64,000 nucleotides of DNA from Turicibacter bilis (GCF_024499055.1 NZ_CP071249.1:1639501-1703500), one strand, 5' to 3'; shown: positions 44,474-54,921, numbered from the stretch's first letter. Notes: generated by a model from the sequence alone, not told the origin. Numbers and translations are program-made.

Positions 44474-46507
44474 TTATTCTTTTGTTAAATCAATGATTGG
44501 TAACTTTTCTTTCGAAACAGTTAAGGTTGATTTTAACTTATAGTTACCTTCACGAACTAACTTAAATTTAGGTTGTTTTTTATCTTCTTTTGAATCAGCT
44601 ACACTATAAGCAGTTGTTTCTAACTTCCCTTTTTCAACTAACTCATCAATTTGTTCTTTAGTTAATGTTTCGTATTGTAATAATGTCTCAGCAATTAATT
44701 TTACTAAGTCTTGATTTGATAGTAAAACTTTTCGACAACGATTATAACACTCACTAATAATCTTATGAATTTCTTCATCAATTTGACGTGCTAAATGATC
44801 AGAGAAGTTTTTATCTTTATTATAGTCACGTCCTAAGAAGACATTTCCACTACGTTGTTCGTATTGGATTGGACCTAAATCACTCATCCCATACTCTGTT
44901 ACCATTGCACGTGCAATCGCTGTAGCTTTTTGGAAGTCATTATGAGCTCCTGTTGTTACTTCATTAAATGTAATTTCTTCTGACACACGTCCAGCAAGTA
45001 AACCAGTAATACGGTCTAATAAATCTTGTTTTGTTTGTAAATATGTTTCCTCTTCAGGAAGCATTAAGGCATAACCACCTGCTTCACCACGAGGAATGAT
45101 TGTAACTTTATGAACAACCTCAGCATTTTCAAGTTTGATACCAACAACAGCATGTCCTGCTTCATGATAAGCAACAACACGACGCTCTTTCTTCGAGAAG
45201 ACTTTCGATTTTTTAGCAGGTCCCATCATAACGCGGTCTGTTGCTTCATCCACGTCTTTCATTTGAATTTGCTTACGATTATCACGAGCAGCTAATAACG
45301 CTGACTCATTTAATAAGTTCTCTAAATCTGCACCACTAAATCCTGGTGTACGACGGGCGATATCCTCTAAACGTACTTCAGGTGCTAAACGCTTATTACG
45401 AGCATGTACTCTTAAAATTGCTTCACGTCCTTTTACATCTGGACGACCAATTGTAATTTGACGGTCAAAACGTCCTGGACGTAATAAAGCTGGATCTAAT
45501 ACGTCTGGTCGGTTTGTTGCAGCCATAACAATAATTCCAGAGTTTGGACCGAATCCATCCATTTCAACAAGTAACTGGTTCAATGTTTGTTCACGCTCAT
45601 CGTGTCCTCCACCCATACCAGCTCCACGTTGACGACCCACAGCATCAATCTCATCAATAAAGATGATACATGGTGCTGTTTTCTTAGCTGTTTGGAACAT
45701 ATCACGAACACGGCTTGCTCCAACCCCAACGAACATCTCAACGAAATCTGAACCTGAGATTGAATAGAATGGCACACCAGCTTCACCAGCTACGGCACGA
45801 GCAAGTAATGTTTTACCTGTACCTGGAGGCCCGACTAATAAAATACCTTTTGGTACACGAGCACCCATTTCATTATATTTAGCTGGGCTTTTTAAGAAGT
45901 CCACAACTTCTACTAACTCTTCTTTTTCTTCATCATTTCCGGCTACGTCATCAAATGAAATCCCTTCTTGTTTTGATAACTTCGCACGGCTCTTACCGAA
46001 GTCAAATGCTTTATTATTCCCGCGTTGGGCTGATCTAAACATGAACATGATAACCCCTAGGAATAATACTGTTAATACAGCATAAGATAAGAAACTCCAT
46101 ACCTTACCAATCGTTGGTGCTACACCATTTGTTAAGCTAACATTATGGCTAATAGCTAAGTCACTTATTTTATCATAAGCAGTATCAGCTACAATGATTG
46201 TATAAGGAGTTTCCTTCCCATTAACTTTCATCTTACCTGAAATAGTCCATAAGTTTTTATTATCTTCTCCATCGATTGGACGAGCATCCATTGAAAGGAC
46301 ATTCTCGTTTTCAATTTGTGTAACAAATTCATTATATGTTGGTTCTTCAATAACTGTTTGTTCCGGTTCAATAAATATAAATCCATATAATCCTAAAACA
46401 ATAATAAATAGAATGAAGTAGATTCCAATACTTTGTGGACCTTTTTTATTAAAACTACTTTTCTTTTTAATGCTATTAATCTTATCCTTTGGATTAATTG
46501 GCGGCAT
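44474..46507 (-). CDS. ftsH: ATP-dependent zinc metalloprotease FtsH
   Basis: This 677-aa protein has two N-terminal membrane helices (about residues 25-45 and 135-160), then the AAA+ domain with [16 protein letters not shown] and GRFDRQI. The M41 peptidase domain with HEAGH and the third zinc ligand downstream follows. It degrades membrane and cytoplasmic proteins as a hexamer and is required for sporulation in Bacillus. It follows hpt by 15 bp. GAGGTG precedes the ATG. Confidence 0.98.
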   Translation of the reverse strand: MPPINPKDKINSIKKKSSFNKKGPQSIGIYFILFIIVLGLYGFIFIEPEQTVIEEPTYNEFVTQIENENVLSMDARPIDGEDNKNLWTISGKMKVNGKETPYTIIVADTAYDKISDLAISHNVSLTNGVAPTIGKVWSFLSYAVLTVLFLGVIMFMFRSAQRGNNKAFDFGKSRAKLSKQEGISFDDVAGNDEEKEELVEVVDFLKSPAKYNEMGARVPKGILLVGPPGTGKTLLARAVAGEAGVPFYSISGSDFVEMFVGVGASRVRDMFQTAKKTAPCIIFIDEIDAVGRQRGAGMGGGHDEREQTLNQLLVEMDGFGPNSGIIVMAATNRPDVLDPALLRPGRFDRQITIGRPDVKGREAILRVHARNKRLAPEVRLEDIARRTPGFSGADLENLLNESALLAARDNRKQIQMKDVDEATDRVMMGPAKKSKVFSKKERRVVAYHEAGHAVVGIKLENAEVVHKVTIIPRGEAGGYALMLPEEETYLQTKQDLLDRITGLLAGRVSEEITFNEVTTGAHNDFQKATAIARAMVTEYGMSDLGPIQYEQRSGNVFLGRDYNKDKNFSDHLARQIDEEIHKIISECYNRCRKVLLSNQDLVKLIAETLLQYETLTKEQIDELVEKGKLETTAYSVADSKEDKKQPKFKLVREGNYKLKSTLTVSKEKLPIIDLTKE

Positions 46508-46522
46508 TTTCGCACCTCTTTC

Positions 46523-47062
46523 TTAATTCATATAGACTTCTTCTTTAAGAATACCTACATATGGTAAATTACGATAATACTCATCATAATCTAATCCGTA
46601 TCCTACAACGAATGCTTTTGGAATATTAAATCCAATATATTTAGGTTCCATGACAACGACGCGTCCTTCTGGTTTATCTAACATTGTTACCACCTCAACT
46701 GAAGCTGCTCCACGATGTTTTAATAACGCAATCACTTTATCTAATGTGAACCCTGTATCTACGATATCCTCAACAATGATGATATGACGATTTTCCACTG
46801 AAGTATCTAAGTCTTTTAAAATTTTAACTTGTCCAGAAGAAGTTGTTCCCCCGTGATAGCTAGAAACATCCATAAATTCGATTTGAACTGGAATGTTCAT
46901 GTGTTTCATTAAATCTCCGATAAAAGGAATTGATCCTTTTAATAAACCTAATAAAATTGGTTTTTTATCCGCATAGTCGATTTCTAATTGTTTTGCTAAT
47001 TCTGCTGCTTTGGCCTCAATTTGCTCAGTTGTAAATAAAATTTCTTTAATATCGTTATGCAT
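46523..47062 (-). CDS. hpt: Hypoxanthine-guanine phosphoribosyltransferase
   Basis: This 179-aa type I PRTase has LGLLKGSIPFIGDLM, MDVSSYHGGTTSSGQVKIL and the PRPP-loop IIIVEDIVDTGFTLD. It salvages hypoxanthine and guanine to IMP and GMP. Longer starts exist, but GGAGGG is best spaced to ATG 47062, and the resulting N-terminus (MHNDIKEIL) aligns with the Bacillus enzyme. It overlaps tilS by eight bases, giving translational coupling, as in Bacillus. Confidence 0.95.
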   Translation of the reverse strand: MHNDIKEILFTTEQIEAKAAELAKQLEIDYADKKPILLGLLKGSIPFIGDLMKHMNIPVQIEFMDVSSYHGGTTSSGQVKILKDLDTSVENRHIIIVEDIVDTGFTLDKVIALLKHRGAASVEVVTMLDKPEGRVVVMEPKYIGFNIPKAFVVGYGLDYDEYYRNLPYVGILKEEVYMN

Positions 47063-48434
47063 CTTTTTCATTCCCTCCACGGTGGCAATAATCAATTGTA
47101 ATTACATGACCTTTTACTTGTCGATGACAAAGCGCTGACTTTTTTAAAAGCGGGATCCAAATGATTTGATCATTGGCATCTGTTACAATAGGCCAAGAAT
47201 CTCTTAGTACCCTAGGAATCTTATTTTCAATCATAATTTCCTTTACTTTTTTAGATCCATAATCATTCATTAACTGAATACGATCGCCTGGTCTACGCGT
47301 TCTAACTTTTAAAGGTAATTCTATTTCATTATAACACAAATGAACTTTATTAATGCAAGATTTTTCCGTTTTTTCATCGACTTTGTTCTCACTTACTTTA
47401 ATCACAGAACCAATGGGTAAAACTGTCCTTGTATCAAATGATAGAACCACTTCATAGTCATGCTCCAATAGAGGTATTGTAGAGAATTTTACTACATCAT
47501 ATGCGATTATACAACTGATTTGATGTGGTAAGGTTAACATTAAATTAGGCTTCGGATTTTTAATAAGTTTTTGAATTTCTTCAATATGCATCGTTTGAAT
47601 ATCTTTGAGTGTAAACTTCTGTAAAATCCGTTTAATAAGACGTCTCATTAAACTTGGAGGTAATTCTTGAAGAAAACTTCGCGAGACTTCAAAAGTTCCT
47701 TCACTTTGAAAAACATGACTCATTAATTGATCAACTTGTGCGGAAAAGTAGGCTTCATCTTCACTTAATTGCTCACTAATCATCCTTGCATGTTCATAAA
47801 TAGATGGACTTTCTTTCACCAACTCCGGAACAATATACTTTCTAATACGATTTCTTGTATAAACATCACTTTTATTAGATTCATCTTCCCTGAACAAGAC
47901 TTGCTCTTTTTCACAATATTCATAGATTTGTTTCTTAGTAACAGCAATTAAAGGTCGAACAACTTTTAATCCTTCATTTATAGTCGTTGGTTCAATGCCA
48001 ATTAAACCACTAGGAATATTTTGATATAAGAACCGATGAAGCTGAGTCTCTAGTTGATCATCTGCGTGATGTGCTGTCACTAAACATCCCGCCCCGTAAT
48101 CGTTGGCTACTGACTTAAAGAACTCATAACGTTTATTTCTCGCATATTCATGAAAGTTTTCAACCTCATTCGTTTTAGGTAAGTAATAGACCTCATAGGG
48201 AAGATCATAAGCACGTGAAACTTGTTCAACTAAGATTTCATCTAACTCTGAGTTTTCTCGTTTTTTATGGTTAACATGAGCCACGATTAAACGTAGTTGA
48301 TGAGTTGTAGCAAAGTGCTTCATGAAATGCAATAATGCCATCGAATCCGCACCTCCCGACACAGCTACAATAACCGAGTTGTTTTTCTCAAATAAATTGT
48401 ATTTTTTTATCGTCTCTAATATAACCTTTTGCAT
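47055..48434 (-). CDS. tilS: tRNA(Ile)-lysidine synthase
   Basis: This roughly 459-aa PP-loop enzyme begins with IVAVSGGADSMALLHFM, has the tRNA-binding TilS domains, and ends with a short C-terminal domain (RTRRPGDRIQLMNDYGSKKV). It converts the CAU anticodon C34 of tRNA-Ile to lysidine, an essential function. The preferred start is ATG 48434, because AAGGAG fits it better than the longer ATG at 48461. It lies upstream of hpt and ftsH as in Bacillus. Confidence 0.96.
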   Translation of the reverse strand: MQKVILETIKKYNLFEKNNSVIVAVSGGADSMALLHFMKHFATTHQLRLIVAHVNHKKRENSELDEILVEQVSRAYDLPYEVYYLPKTNEVENFHEYARNKRYEFFKSVANDYGAGCLVTAHHADDQLETQLHRFLYQNIPSGLIGIEPTTINEGLKVVRPLIAVTKKQIYEYCEKEQVLFREDESNKSDVYTRNRIRKYIVPELVKESPSIYEHARMISEQLSEDEAYFSAQVDQLMSHVFQSEGTFEVSRSFLQELPPSLMRRLIKRILQKFTLKDIQTMHIEEIQKLIKNPKPNLMLTLPHQISCIIAYDVVKFSTIPLLEHDYEVVLSFDTRTVLPIGSVIKVSENKVDEKTEKSCINKVHLCYNEIELPLKVRTRRPGDRIQLMNDYGSKKVKEIMIENKIPRVLRDSWPIVTDANDQIIWIPLLKKSALCHRQVKGHVITIDYCHRGGNEKDA

Positions 48435-48554
48435 TAAAATCTCAAACTCCTTATAACTCATAAAAAACGCTTATAATCTATTATATCCATTTTGAGGTAA
48501 AAAAAAAGTATCGCCTAAAGTTTCATACACTTTTTCCCCATTATCCAATTATAA

Positions 48555-48849
48555 TTAAAAACGATCAGATAAAATTCTGATCGCTTTTAATTGTAATGAG
48601 CTCTATTACAATCTATAAACTTGCACAAAAGGTGCGTTACTAAAGAATATTAAACAAGATTACTTGCGCACATAATCTTATTAATTTCCTTAGCCTTAAG
48701 CATCAATTTTTATTAACAGATAAAATTACTTATTAGTGGTCCTTCATCTTAGGCGGACCTCCGAATACGGCCCTGTATCCGGTAAAAACGATATTTCTAT
48801 CGTGGCATCTATTCAATTGTCTGTCCGAACACGGCTTCTCACATGGAAA
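48555..48849 (-). ncRNA. Candidate structured RNA upstream of tilS, about 295 nt
   Basis: The minus strand has an extended TGTAGTATAAT -10 element (48856-48861) just upstream. Predicted stems include CGTG/CACG, ACGATA/TATCGT, CCGGATAC/GTATTCGG, GGTCC/GGACC, AAGATTA/TAATCTT and ATTGTAAT/ATTACAAT. It ends in a CGATCAG/CTGATCG terminator hairpin (48562-48583). The internal GCCGTGTTCGG and GGAGGTCCGCC segments are GC-rich relative to the surroundings. Features of SRP, RNase P, tmRNA and T-box RNAs were looked for and not found. The RNA family is unknown. Confidence 0.5.
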
Positions 48850-48875
48850 AGCACTATTATACTACATTAATTTTT

Positions 48876-48907
48876 TGAGCCACCAGCAAACGTTGGTAGC
48901 TCTTTTT
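48876..48907 (+). terminator. Plus-strand terminator-like hairpin
   Basis: GAGC-CACCA and TGGT-AGCTC pair and are followed by TTTTTG on the plus strand. No plus-strand gene lies upstream, so it may insulate against antisense transcription. Confidence 0.55.
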
Positions 48908-49118
48908 GTTTTCTTAGAATCTTTTCTTAATTTTAAATTACTTATGTATAACCACCTGGATATTTGACTATAATAAATAATCTTTGATTTATTACTTCAT
49001 ACATTTTTATTCTCATCCATTCTTTATGGCTCTTTCTAGAGTATGAATTCATAAATCCTTTCATATTTTTAATCTTCGTCTTACTCAAGACTTCATTCAA
49101 TTATTAAGTGATCGATCA

Positions 49119-49390
49119 ACAAAATTGGCTCCGACCCCAATTATGAGATATTCTATCTATAAGATAGCCTCTACTTTTATAAATTCCTGTACATAAAATC
49201 AATTTCGTTTCTGATTTTTTTAAATTGTGGATAAGTTCCACTATTAATATGCCCACTCCGACTGGAACCTATTAATCAATTAACTCGCATATACATTCTT
49301 TAACTCATTTTAATCAGATTAGCTCTGACCTTAATCTGATTTTCATACCTATTTGTTACAAACTAGCTCTGAATCTGGATTTACTTACCA
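49119..49390 (-). repeat. Diverged outlying hairpins with the array's loop motif
   Basis: AATTGG-CTCCGACC-CCAATT (49123-49142) and AATCAGATTA-GCTCTGACCT-TAATCTGATT (49312-49341) are fully base-paired stems around a loop resembling that of the main array. GTTCCA...CTCCGAC-TGGAAC (49235-49268) has a larger loop, and ACAAACTAG-CTCTGAAT-CTGGATTT is a half-degenerate copy just before the array. Stems change while the loop is kept. Confidence 0.6.
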
Positions 49391-49640
49391 AACTCATACA
49401 CATACTCACACATGGAAAACTTATCTCAACTCCATCCATACGTTTTACCGACTAAATCATTCATCTGATTCAATAATTAATTTTCTTACATTTTGAAACC
49501 TTAATTATCATACTACCCTACTATTAAACTTTAGCAATTTTTATTACTAACTAAACGTCCCTATATTAGCTCAACGTTTTACATATAGATCATTAAACTT
49601 CATACACACATCACACACTAACTTACTCGCACACTTTTTT

Positions 49641-51790
49641 CAAACCAGCTCCGACTTCTGATTTGTTTAACAAACTCATACACACATCACACACTAACTT
49701 ACTCGCACACTTTTTTCTCAAACCAGCTCCGACTTCTGGTTTGTTTACCAAACTTCACACACATCACACACTAACTTACTCACACACTTTTTTTTCAAAC
49801 CAGCTCTAACTCTGATTTACTTAACAAACTCATACACACATCACACACTAACTTACTCGCACACTTTTTTTCAAACCAGCTCCGACTTCTGATTTATTTA
49901 CCAAACTTATACACAGATCACACACTAACTTACTCGCACACTTTTTTCTCAAACCAGCTCTCACTCTGATTTGTTTACCAAACTCATACACACATCACAC
50001 TAATTTATTCGCACACTTTTTCAAACCAGCTCTGACTTATGATTTGTTTACTAAACTTCACACAGATCACACACTAACTTACACACACTTTTTTCAAACC
50101 AGCTCTGACTTATGATTTGTTTACCAAACTCATACACACATCACACTAACTTACTCGCACACTTTTTCAAACCAGCTCTCACTCTGATTTGTTTACCAAA
50201 CTCATACACACATCACACTAACTTACTCGCACACTTTTTTCTCAAACCAGCTCTCACTCTGATTTACTTAACAAACTTCACACACATCACACTAACTTAC
50301 TCGCACACTTTTTTTCAAACCAGCTCCGACTTCTGGTTTGTTTACCAAACTCATACACACATCACACACTAATTTACTTTCACACTTTTTTCTCAAACCA
50401 GCTCTAACTCTGATTTACTTAACAAACTTCACACACATCACACTAACTTACTCGCACACTTTTTTTCAAACCAGCTCCAACTTCTGGTTTGTTTACCAAA
50501 CTCATACACACATCACACACTAATTTACTTTCACACTTTTTCAAACCAGCTCCGACTTCTGGTTTGTTTACCAAACTTCACACACATCACACTAACTTAC
50601 TCGCACACTTTTTTCAAACCAGCTTTCACTTCTGACTTGTTTACCAAACTTCACACACATCACACACTAACTTACACACACTTTTTTCAAACCAGCTCTC
50701 ACTCTGATTTGTTTACCAAACTCATACACACATCACACTAATTTATTCGCACACTTTTTCAAACCAGCTCTGACTTCTGATTTGTTTACCAAACTCATAC
50801 ACACATCACACTAATTTACTCACACACTTTTTCAAACCAGCTCCGACTTCTGGTTTGTTTACCAAACTCATACACACATCACACTAACTTACTCGCACAC
50901 TTTTTTTTCAAACCAGCTCTAACTCTGATTTACTTAACAAACTTCACACACATCACACTAACTTACTCGCACACTTTTTTTCAAACCAGCTCCGACTTCT
51001 GGTTTGTTTACCAAACTCATACACACATCACACACTAATTTACTTTCACACTTTTTTCTCAAACCAGCTCTAACTCTGATTTACTTAACAAACTTCACAC
51101 ACATCACACTAACTTACTCGCACACTTTTTTTCAAACCAGCTCCAACTTCTGGTTTGTTTACCAAACTCATACACACATCACACACTAATTTACTTTCAC
51201 ACTTTTTCAAACCAGCTCCGACTTCTGGTTTGTTTACCAAACTTCACACACATCACACTAACTTACTCGCACACTTTTTTCAAACCAGCTTTCACTTCTG
51301 ACTTGTTTACCAAACTTCACACACATCACACACTAACTTACACACACTTTTTTCAAACCAGCTCTCACTCTGATTTGTTTACCAAACTCATACACACATC
51401 ACACTAATTTATTCGCACACTTTTTCAAACCAGCTCTGACTTCTGATTTGTTTACCAAACTCATACACACATCACACTAATTTACTCACACACTTTTTCA
51501 AACCAGCTCCGACTTCTGGTTTGTTTACCAAACTCATACACACATCACACTAACTTACTCGCACACTTTTTTTTCAAACCAGCTCTAACTCTGATTTACT
51601 TAACAAACTTCACACACATCACACTAACTTACTCGCACACTTTTTTTCAAACCAGCTCCGACTTCTGGTTTGTTTACCAAACTCATACACACATCACACA
51701 CTAATTTACTTTCACACTTTTTCAAACCAGCTCCGACTTCTGATTTGTTTACCAAACTCATACACATATCACATACGATACTACTTTAAG
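49641..51790 (-). repeat. Tandem hairpin array, 29 units of 72-78 bp
   Basis: Units begin at CAAACCAG; start positions include 49641, 49719, 49796, 49872, 49950, 50022, 50095, 50168, 50243, 50316, 50394 and on to 51723. Each carries CAAACCAG, a loop of about nine bases (CTCCGACTT, CTCTGACTT, CTCTCACT, CTCTAACT variants), and a pairing arm (CTGGTTTG, CTGATTTG, CTGACTTG or CTGATTTA). A TTTACCAAACTCATACACACATCACAC spacer (split by position) and a TTTTT run follow. From 50243 onward the units repeat with a period of nine units, 666 bp (50316, 50982, 51648). On the minus strand the 3'-arm variants remain paired as G.U. Confidence 0.85.
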
Positions 51791-52075
51791 AACCCAAATA
51801 CATAGATTCTCTCTAACATTTTAATCTATGACTTCAAGTCACATGATTAAAAATTGGTATCAAAACAAACTACCCTTGCATACCGCATAAATTTCCGATT
51901 AAATTTTACCGATATATCCCCACTTTCGACATAAATTTTCAATCTATTCTATTGATTAAATTCTTTACGTTGCCAGCCATAAAGAATTTAATATAAAATA
52001 GTTGATTCTAATCAATTTAATATATCTACTACTTAATCAATAATCATTAATAAAAACAAGATTAAACCTATGGCT

Positions 52076-53236
52076 TTAAGACGCATATTGAGCTTGAGCT
52101 ACACCTTGCCGCTTATACTCAACCACTAAAACCATCATATCGTCTTTAATTTTTCCTTTATGTTTACTAACTGTTGCTTGAAGAATATTTTTTGCTATAT
52201 TTTTGGGGGATTTCCCCATTTGATTTAATATGACTTGTTCTAATTCCTTTATATCTGGATACTGCTCTACAATACCATCGCTACACATGAGTAGCACATC
52301 ATCTTCTTCTAAACTTAACGTTACATGATCAACTTCTTGATCACTCATGACGCCAACTGGAAGTTGAGCCAAATTAATTAATTCAATTTGATGATTTCGT
52401 ACAAGAAACGTAGGTGTCGCTCCTTTTTTGTAAAAAGTCGCCCGCTGACGTTCCCGGTCAATCATACAAATATCTAACGAAAAAAATCTTTCGTTCGCAT
52501 TGGAATGTTGTTTTAATTGCTGTAAGGTTTGAATGGCTGTTTTAATTGGAATATTAAAACTTAGCAAACATTTCAAAATTTTTAAAGCTTCTGAGCTCTC
52601 TTTGTGAGCCAGCTCGCCATTTCCCATTCCATCACTAATTGCAATAAACGTTTGACCATTTGTGAAATTCTCATAGATATAACTATCACCTGAAATTTTA
52701 TTTCCATCTTTCCCAACATAAGAAACCGCATGATCAATTTTAAACATATTAGAGGAATAGACTTTTATTTTAGTTTGTTTGCCCTTCGTTTTCTCAACAA
52801 TCAATCGAAGTGGTTCATTCGTAATACTTTCAAGTATTGCTTGAATGGACAACAACGTTAATTCCTTCGGGGGCGAATTTATAACTAAATCCATCTTAAT
52901 GAGTCTAGGATAAAGACTCTTAATCTTAATATCCGAACACCTCACGTGAATTCTTGCTAATTCTTCTTTAATTCGATTAAACTGTAATTCAAAGTCATGA
53001 CGATCATACATCATCGATTGCATCATATTATCAATAGCTAATCCAATACAATCAAGAATCACATCGACTCTGATTAATTGACCTTTGCCAATAAACGAAC
53101 GTAGTGATTTCACTAACTGTTGAAAATTCACTAGTTGGTTAAAGAGTTGACTAATCGTATAGATGTTTAATCTATCTCTTGTCTCTCTCTTTGGCTTAGG
53201 CGAAAATGTTTGTTTCATTTTCGTTACGAGTTCCAT
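52076..53236 (-). CDS. spoIIE: SpoIIE-type PP2C phosphatase lacking the membrane domain
   Basis: This 386-aa protein has a C-terminal PP2C (SpoIIE) domain from about residue 180, with GDSYIYENF, AISDGMGNGELAHKES, LLMCSDGIVEQ and KDDMMVLVVEYK. The metal-binding Asp residues are present. The N-terminal half corresponds to the middle region of SpoIIE. Bacillus SpoIIE is about 827 aa with ten N-terminal membrane helices; none are present here. AGGAGG at seven bases supports the native start, and no helices are encoded upstream. In Bacillus SpoIIE dephosphorylates SpoIIAA-P to activate sigma-F at asymmetric septation. Confidence 0.9.
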   Translation of the reverse strand: MELVTKMKQTFSPKPKRETRDRLNIYTISQLFNQLVNFQQLVKSLRSFIGKGQLIRVDVILDCIGLAIDNMMQSMMYDRHDFELQFNRIKEELARIHVRCSDIKIKSLYPRLIKMDLVINSPPKELTLLSIQAILESITNEPLRLIVEKTKGKQTKIKVYSSNMFKIDHAVSYVGKDGNKISGDSYIYENFTNGQTFIAISDGMGNGELAHKESSEALKILKCLLSFNIPIKTAIQTLQQLKQHSNANERFFSLDICMIDRERQRATFYKKGATPTFLVRNHQIELINLAQLPVGVMSDQEVDHVTLSLEEDDVLLMCSDGIVEQYPDIKELEQVILNQMGKSPKNIAKNILQATVSKHKGKIKDDMMVLVVEYKRQGVAQAQYAS

Positions 53237-53556
53237 TCTTCTCTCCTCCTAATGACCTTAACTAATTGCTCCCTCCCCCGGGCTCAATTTGTAAGCCTAT
53301 ATTACCATCCGTCTAGTAGAGAATTTGTCACTTTATTGGAAGCATTTAAACTTTCGAAAGACACATTTTTTACATCTTCGGCACATCTATTAAAAAAATT
53401 CCAGCCTTTCTACCTCGTTTTACAGCACTCGGCAGTAATTGATGTCAAAACAATTGAAACCTTTTAAGGAAAGATGAATAAAAATTCATTCACGAACATA
53501 TAATACATGTTTAATCTTTATTAAAATTGTGATGTTGTAGCAAATTGTAGATAAAA

Positions 53557-53590
53557 CAAAAAGGCCAATCTAAATTGATTGACCTTTTTT
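53557..53590 (-). terminator. Terminator of the MATE transporter gene
   Basis: AAAAGGCCAATC pairs with GATTGACCTTTTTT (one mismatch). Confidence 0.85.
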
Positions 53591-53595
53591 GCTAA

Positions 53596-54921
53596 CTAGA
53601 TAACGGCTTTCCCTCGCCATCCACCACGTTTCCATCTAATATAGAAAATCACCGCACGTACACACTCATCAAGTGCCATCGCCATCCAAATTCCTACTAA
53701 TCCCCAATCTAAAACAATTCCGAACACATAAGAAAGTAACGTTGCTACTCCCCACATCGATAACACACTAATAAAGACTGGATATTGCGTATCACCTGCC
53801 GCTTGCATCCCACGAATAATCACAATATTCACTGCACGACCAAGCTCTAAGAAAATTTCAATAAATGTAATCGTCTTTAATAAAGATAAAACATCTGGAT
53901 TTTTTGTGAAGATTCCAAAAATATGATCACTTAATAAAAAGACACTGGTTGAAATAATTAATGTAATAATCATTGTAGGACGTAAAGTTTTTAAACTACG
54001 TTTATACGCAGCATCTTCTTCACGCGCTCCCACTAGATGACCAATAATAATTTGATTGGCTTGGCCAACAGCTGAAGAATATAAATATGATAGCCATGCA
54101 ATCATATTCGCATAGACGCGAGCTGTAATGACTGCTGTTCCTAACATATTTACACACATTAAAATAACCATCTGCGAAAAATTGTACATGACACTTTCTC
54201 CACCGGCAGGTACACCAATGCGCAATAATTGCTTAAGCGTCTCTTTCGGGAAGGGGCGCAAATATTTTAAATGTAATTCCCCTTCAATACGTTTCGAAAA
54301 TAAACGATAAACTAAAATTACTCCAATGAAACGACTAAAGACACTAGAAATGGCAATCCCCATAATGCCCATTGAATTTAACAATATGGCGTTGCCAATA
54401 ATATTTAAGACATTCACGATGACCGAGATATACATCCCCTGCTTCATCAATCCATTACTTCTAAAAATCGCTGAGAAACTCATAAATAGTGCCTGTAAGA
54501 AAACTAACCCACCTACAATATTTAAATAAACTTGTGCATCTGCATGTAATTCAACAGGCATCTTCAAGGCATTAAATAAAGCGTCACTTCCAAAGAATAA
54601 CCCTGCACTAATGATAGCACTAAAAATTAAATTCGTAAAAATTCCAACCGTATAAATCTCTGAGACCTTCTCTTTATTTTTTGAACCTAAATACTGTGTG
54701 ACCATAATCGTAATAGCCATCGTCACAATACTAAACGTAATCGTTACAAAGTTCATAATCGTATTTACATTTCCGATAGCTGCCACAGCATTTTCAGAAT
54801 ATTGACTCATCATCATCTGATCAACATTTCCAACAAGCATCTGTAAAACAAGCTCGATGAAAATTGGCCATGTTAATTTAAATAACAAGCCTTTATCATT
54901 CATATTTAATGTTTGACCCAT
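53596..54921 (-). CDS. MATE family efflux transporter
   Basis: This roughly 441-aa protein has twelve membrane segments and MATE motifs LTWPIFIELVLQMLVGNVDQ and GSKNKEKVSEIYTVG in the first half, with a second-half repeat (RIGVPAGGESVMYNFSQM). It would export drugs or metabolites with Na+ or H+. The start at 54921 follows AAGGAG; the longer frame has no ribosome site. It is inserted between yabR and spoIIE relative to Bacillus gene order. Confidence 0.92.
   Translation of the reverse strand: MGQTLNMNDKGLLFKLTWPIFIELVLQMLVGNVDQMMMSQYSENAVAAIGNVNTIMNFVTITFSIVTMAITIMVTQYLGSKNKEKVSEIYTVGIFTNLIFSAIISAGLFFGSDALFNALKMPVELHADAQVYLNIVGGLVFLQALFMSFSAIFRSNGLMKQGMYISVIVNVLNIIGNAILLNSMGIMGIAISSVFSRFIGVILVYRLFSKRIEGELHLKYLRPFPKETLKQLLRIGVPAGGESVMYNFSQMVILMCVNMLGTAVITARVYANMIAWLSYLYSSAVGQANQIIIGHLVGAREEDAAYKRSLKTLRPTMIITLIISTSVFLLSDHIFGIFTKNPDVLSLLKTITFIEIFLELGRAVNIVIIRGMQAAGDTQYPVFISVLSMWGVATLLSYVFGIVLDWGLVGIWMAMALDECVRAVIFYIRWKRGGWRGKAVI

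Larger units (their letters stand above)
48908..52075. other. 3.2-kb gene-free interval between tilS leader RNA and spoIIE
   Basis: No credible protein-coding gene was found. Plus-strand ORFs here arise from the repeat array and encode low-complexity His/Thr-rich translations with no start signals. The interval holds three or four diverged hairpins (49119-49390), the tandem hairpin array (49641-51790), a DnaA-box-like TTGTGGATAA (49225-49234), and unremarkable AT-rich flanks (51790-52075). Confidence 0.7.

Noticed and set aside
48555-48849. RNA candidate considered as SRP RNA, RNase P RNA or tmRNA
   Set aside because: The GGTCAGG..GGAAGGAAGCAG SRP core, the GAGGAAAGTCC RNase P motif and the tmRNA CCA end were looked for and not found.
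50112-51189. Plus-strand ORFs of 61-86 codons in the hairpin array
   Set aside because: They are by-products of the repeats: low-complexity His/Thr/Phe translations, identical in two array blocks, with no ribosome site and no start-codon context.
49641-51790. Array considered as CRISPR, integron attC sites or an origin of replication
   Set aside because: Units are near-identical without unique spacers, no cas or integrase genes are near, attC core sites are absent, and DnaA boxes are not concentrated there.
49641-51790. Array considered as a CsrA-sponge RNA
   Set aside because: The minus-strand loop has GGA in only about half of the units; the others read AGA, so the key CsrA motif is not conserved.
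53210-53467. 85-codon plus-strand ORF overlapping the spoIIE start
   Set aside because: No ribosome site; it overlaps a well-supported gene and shows no domain.
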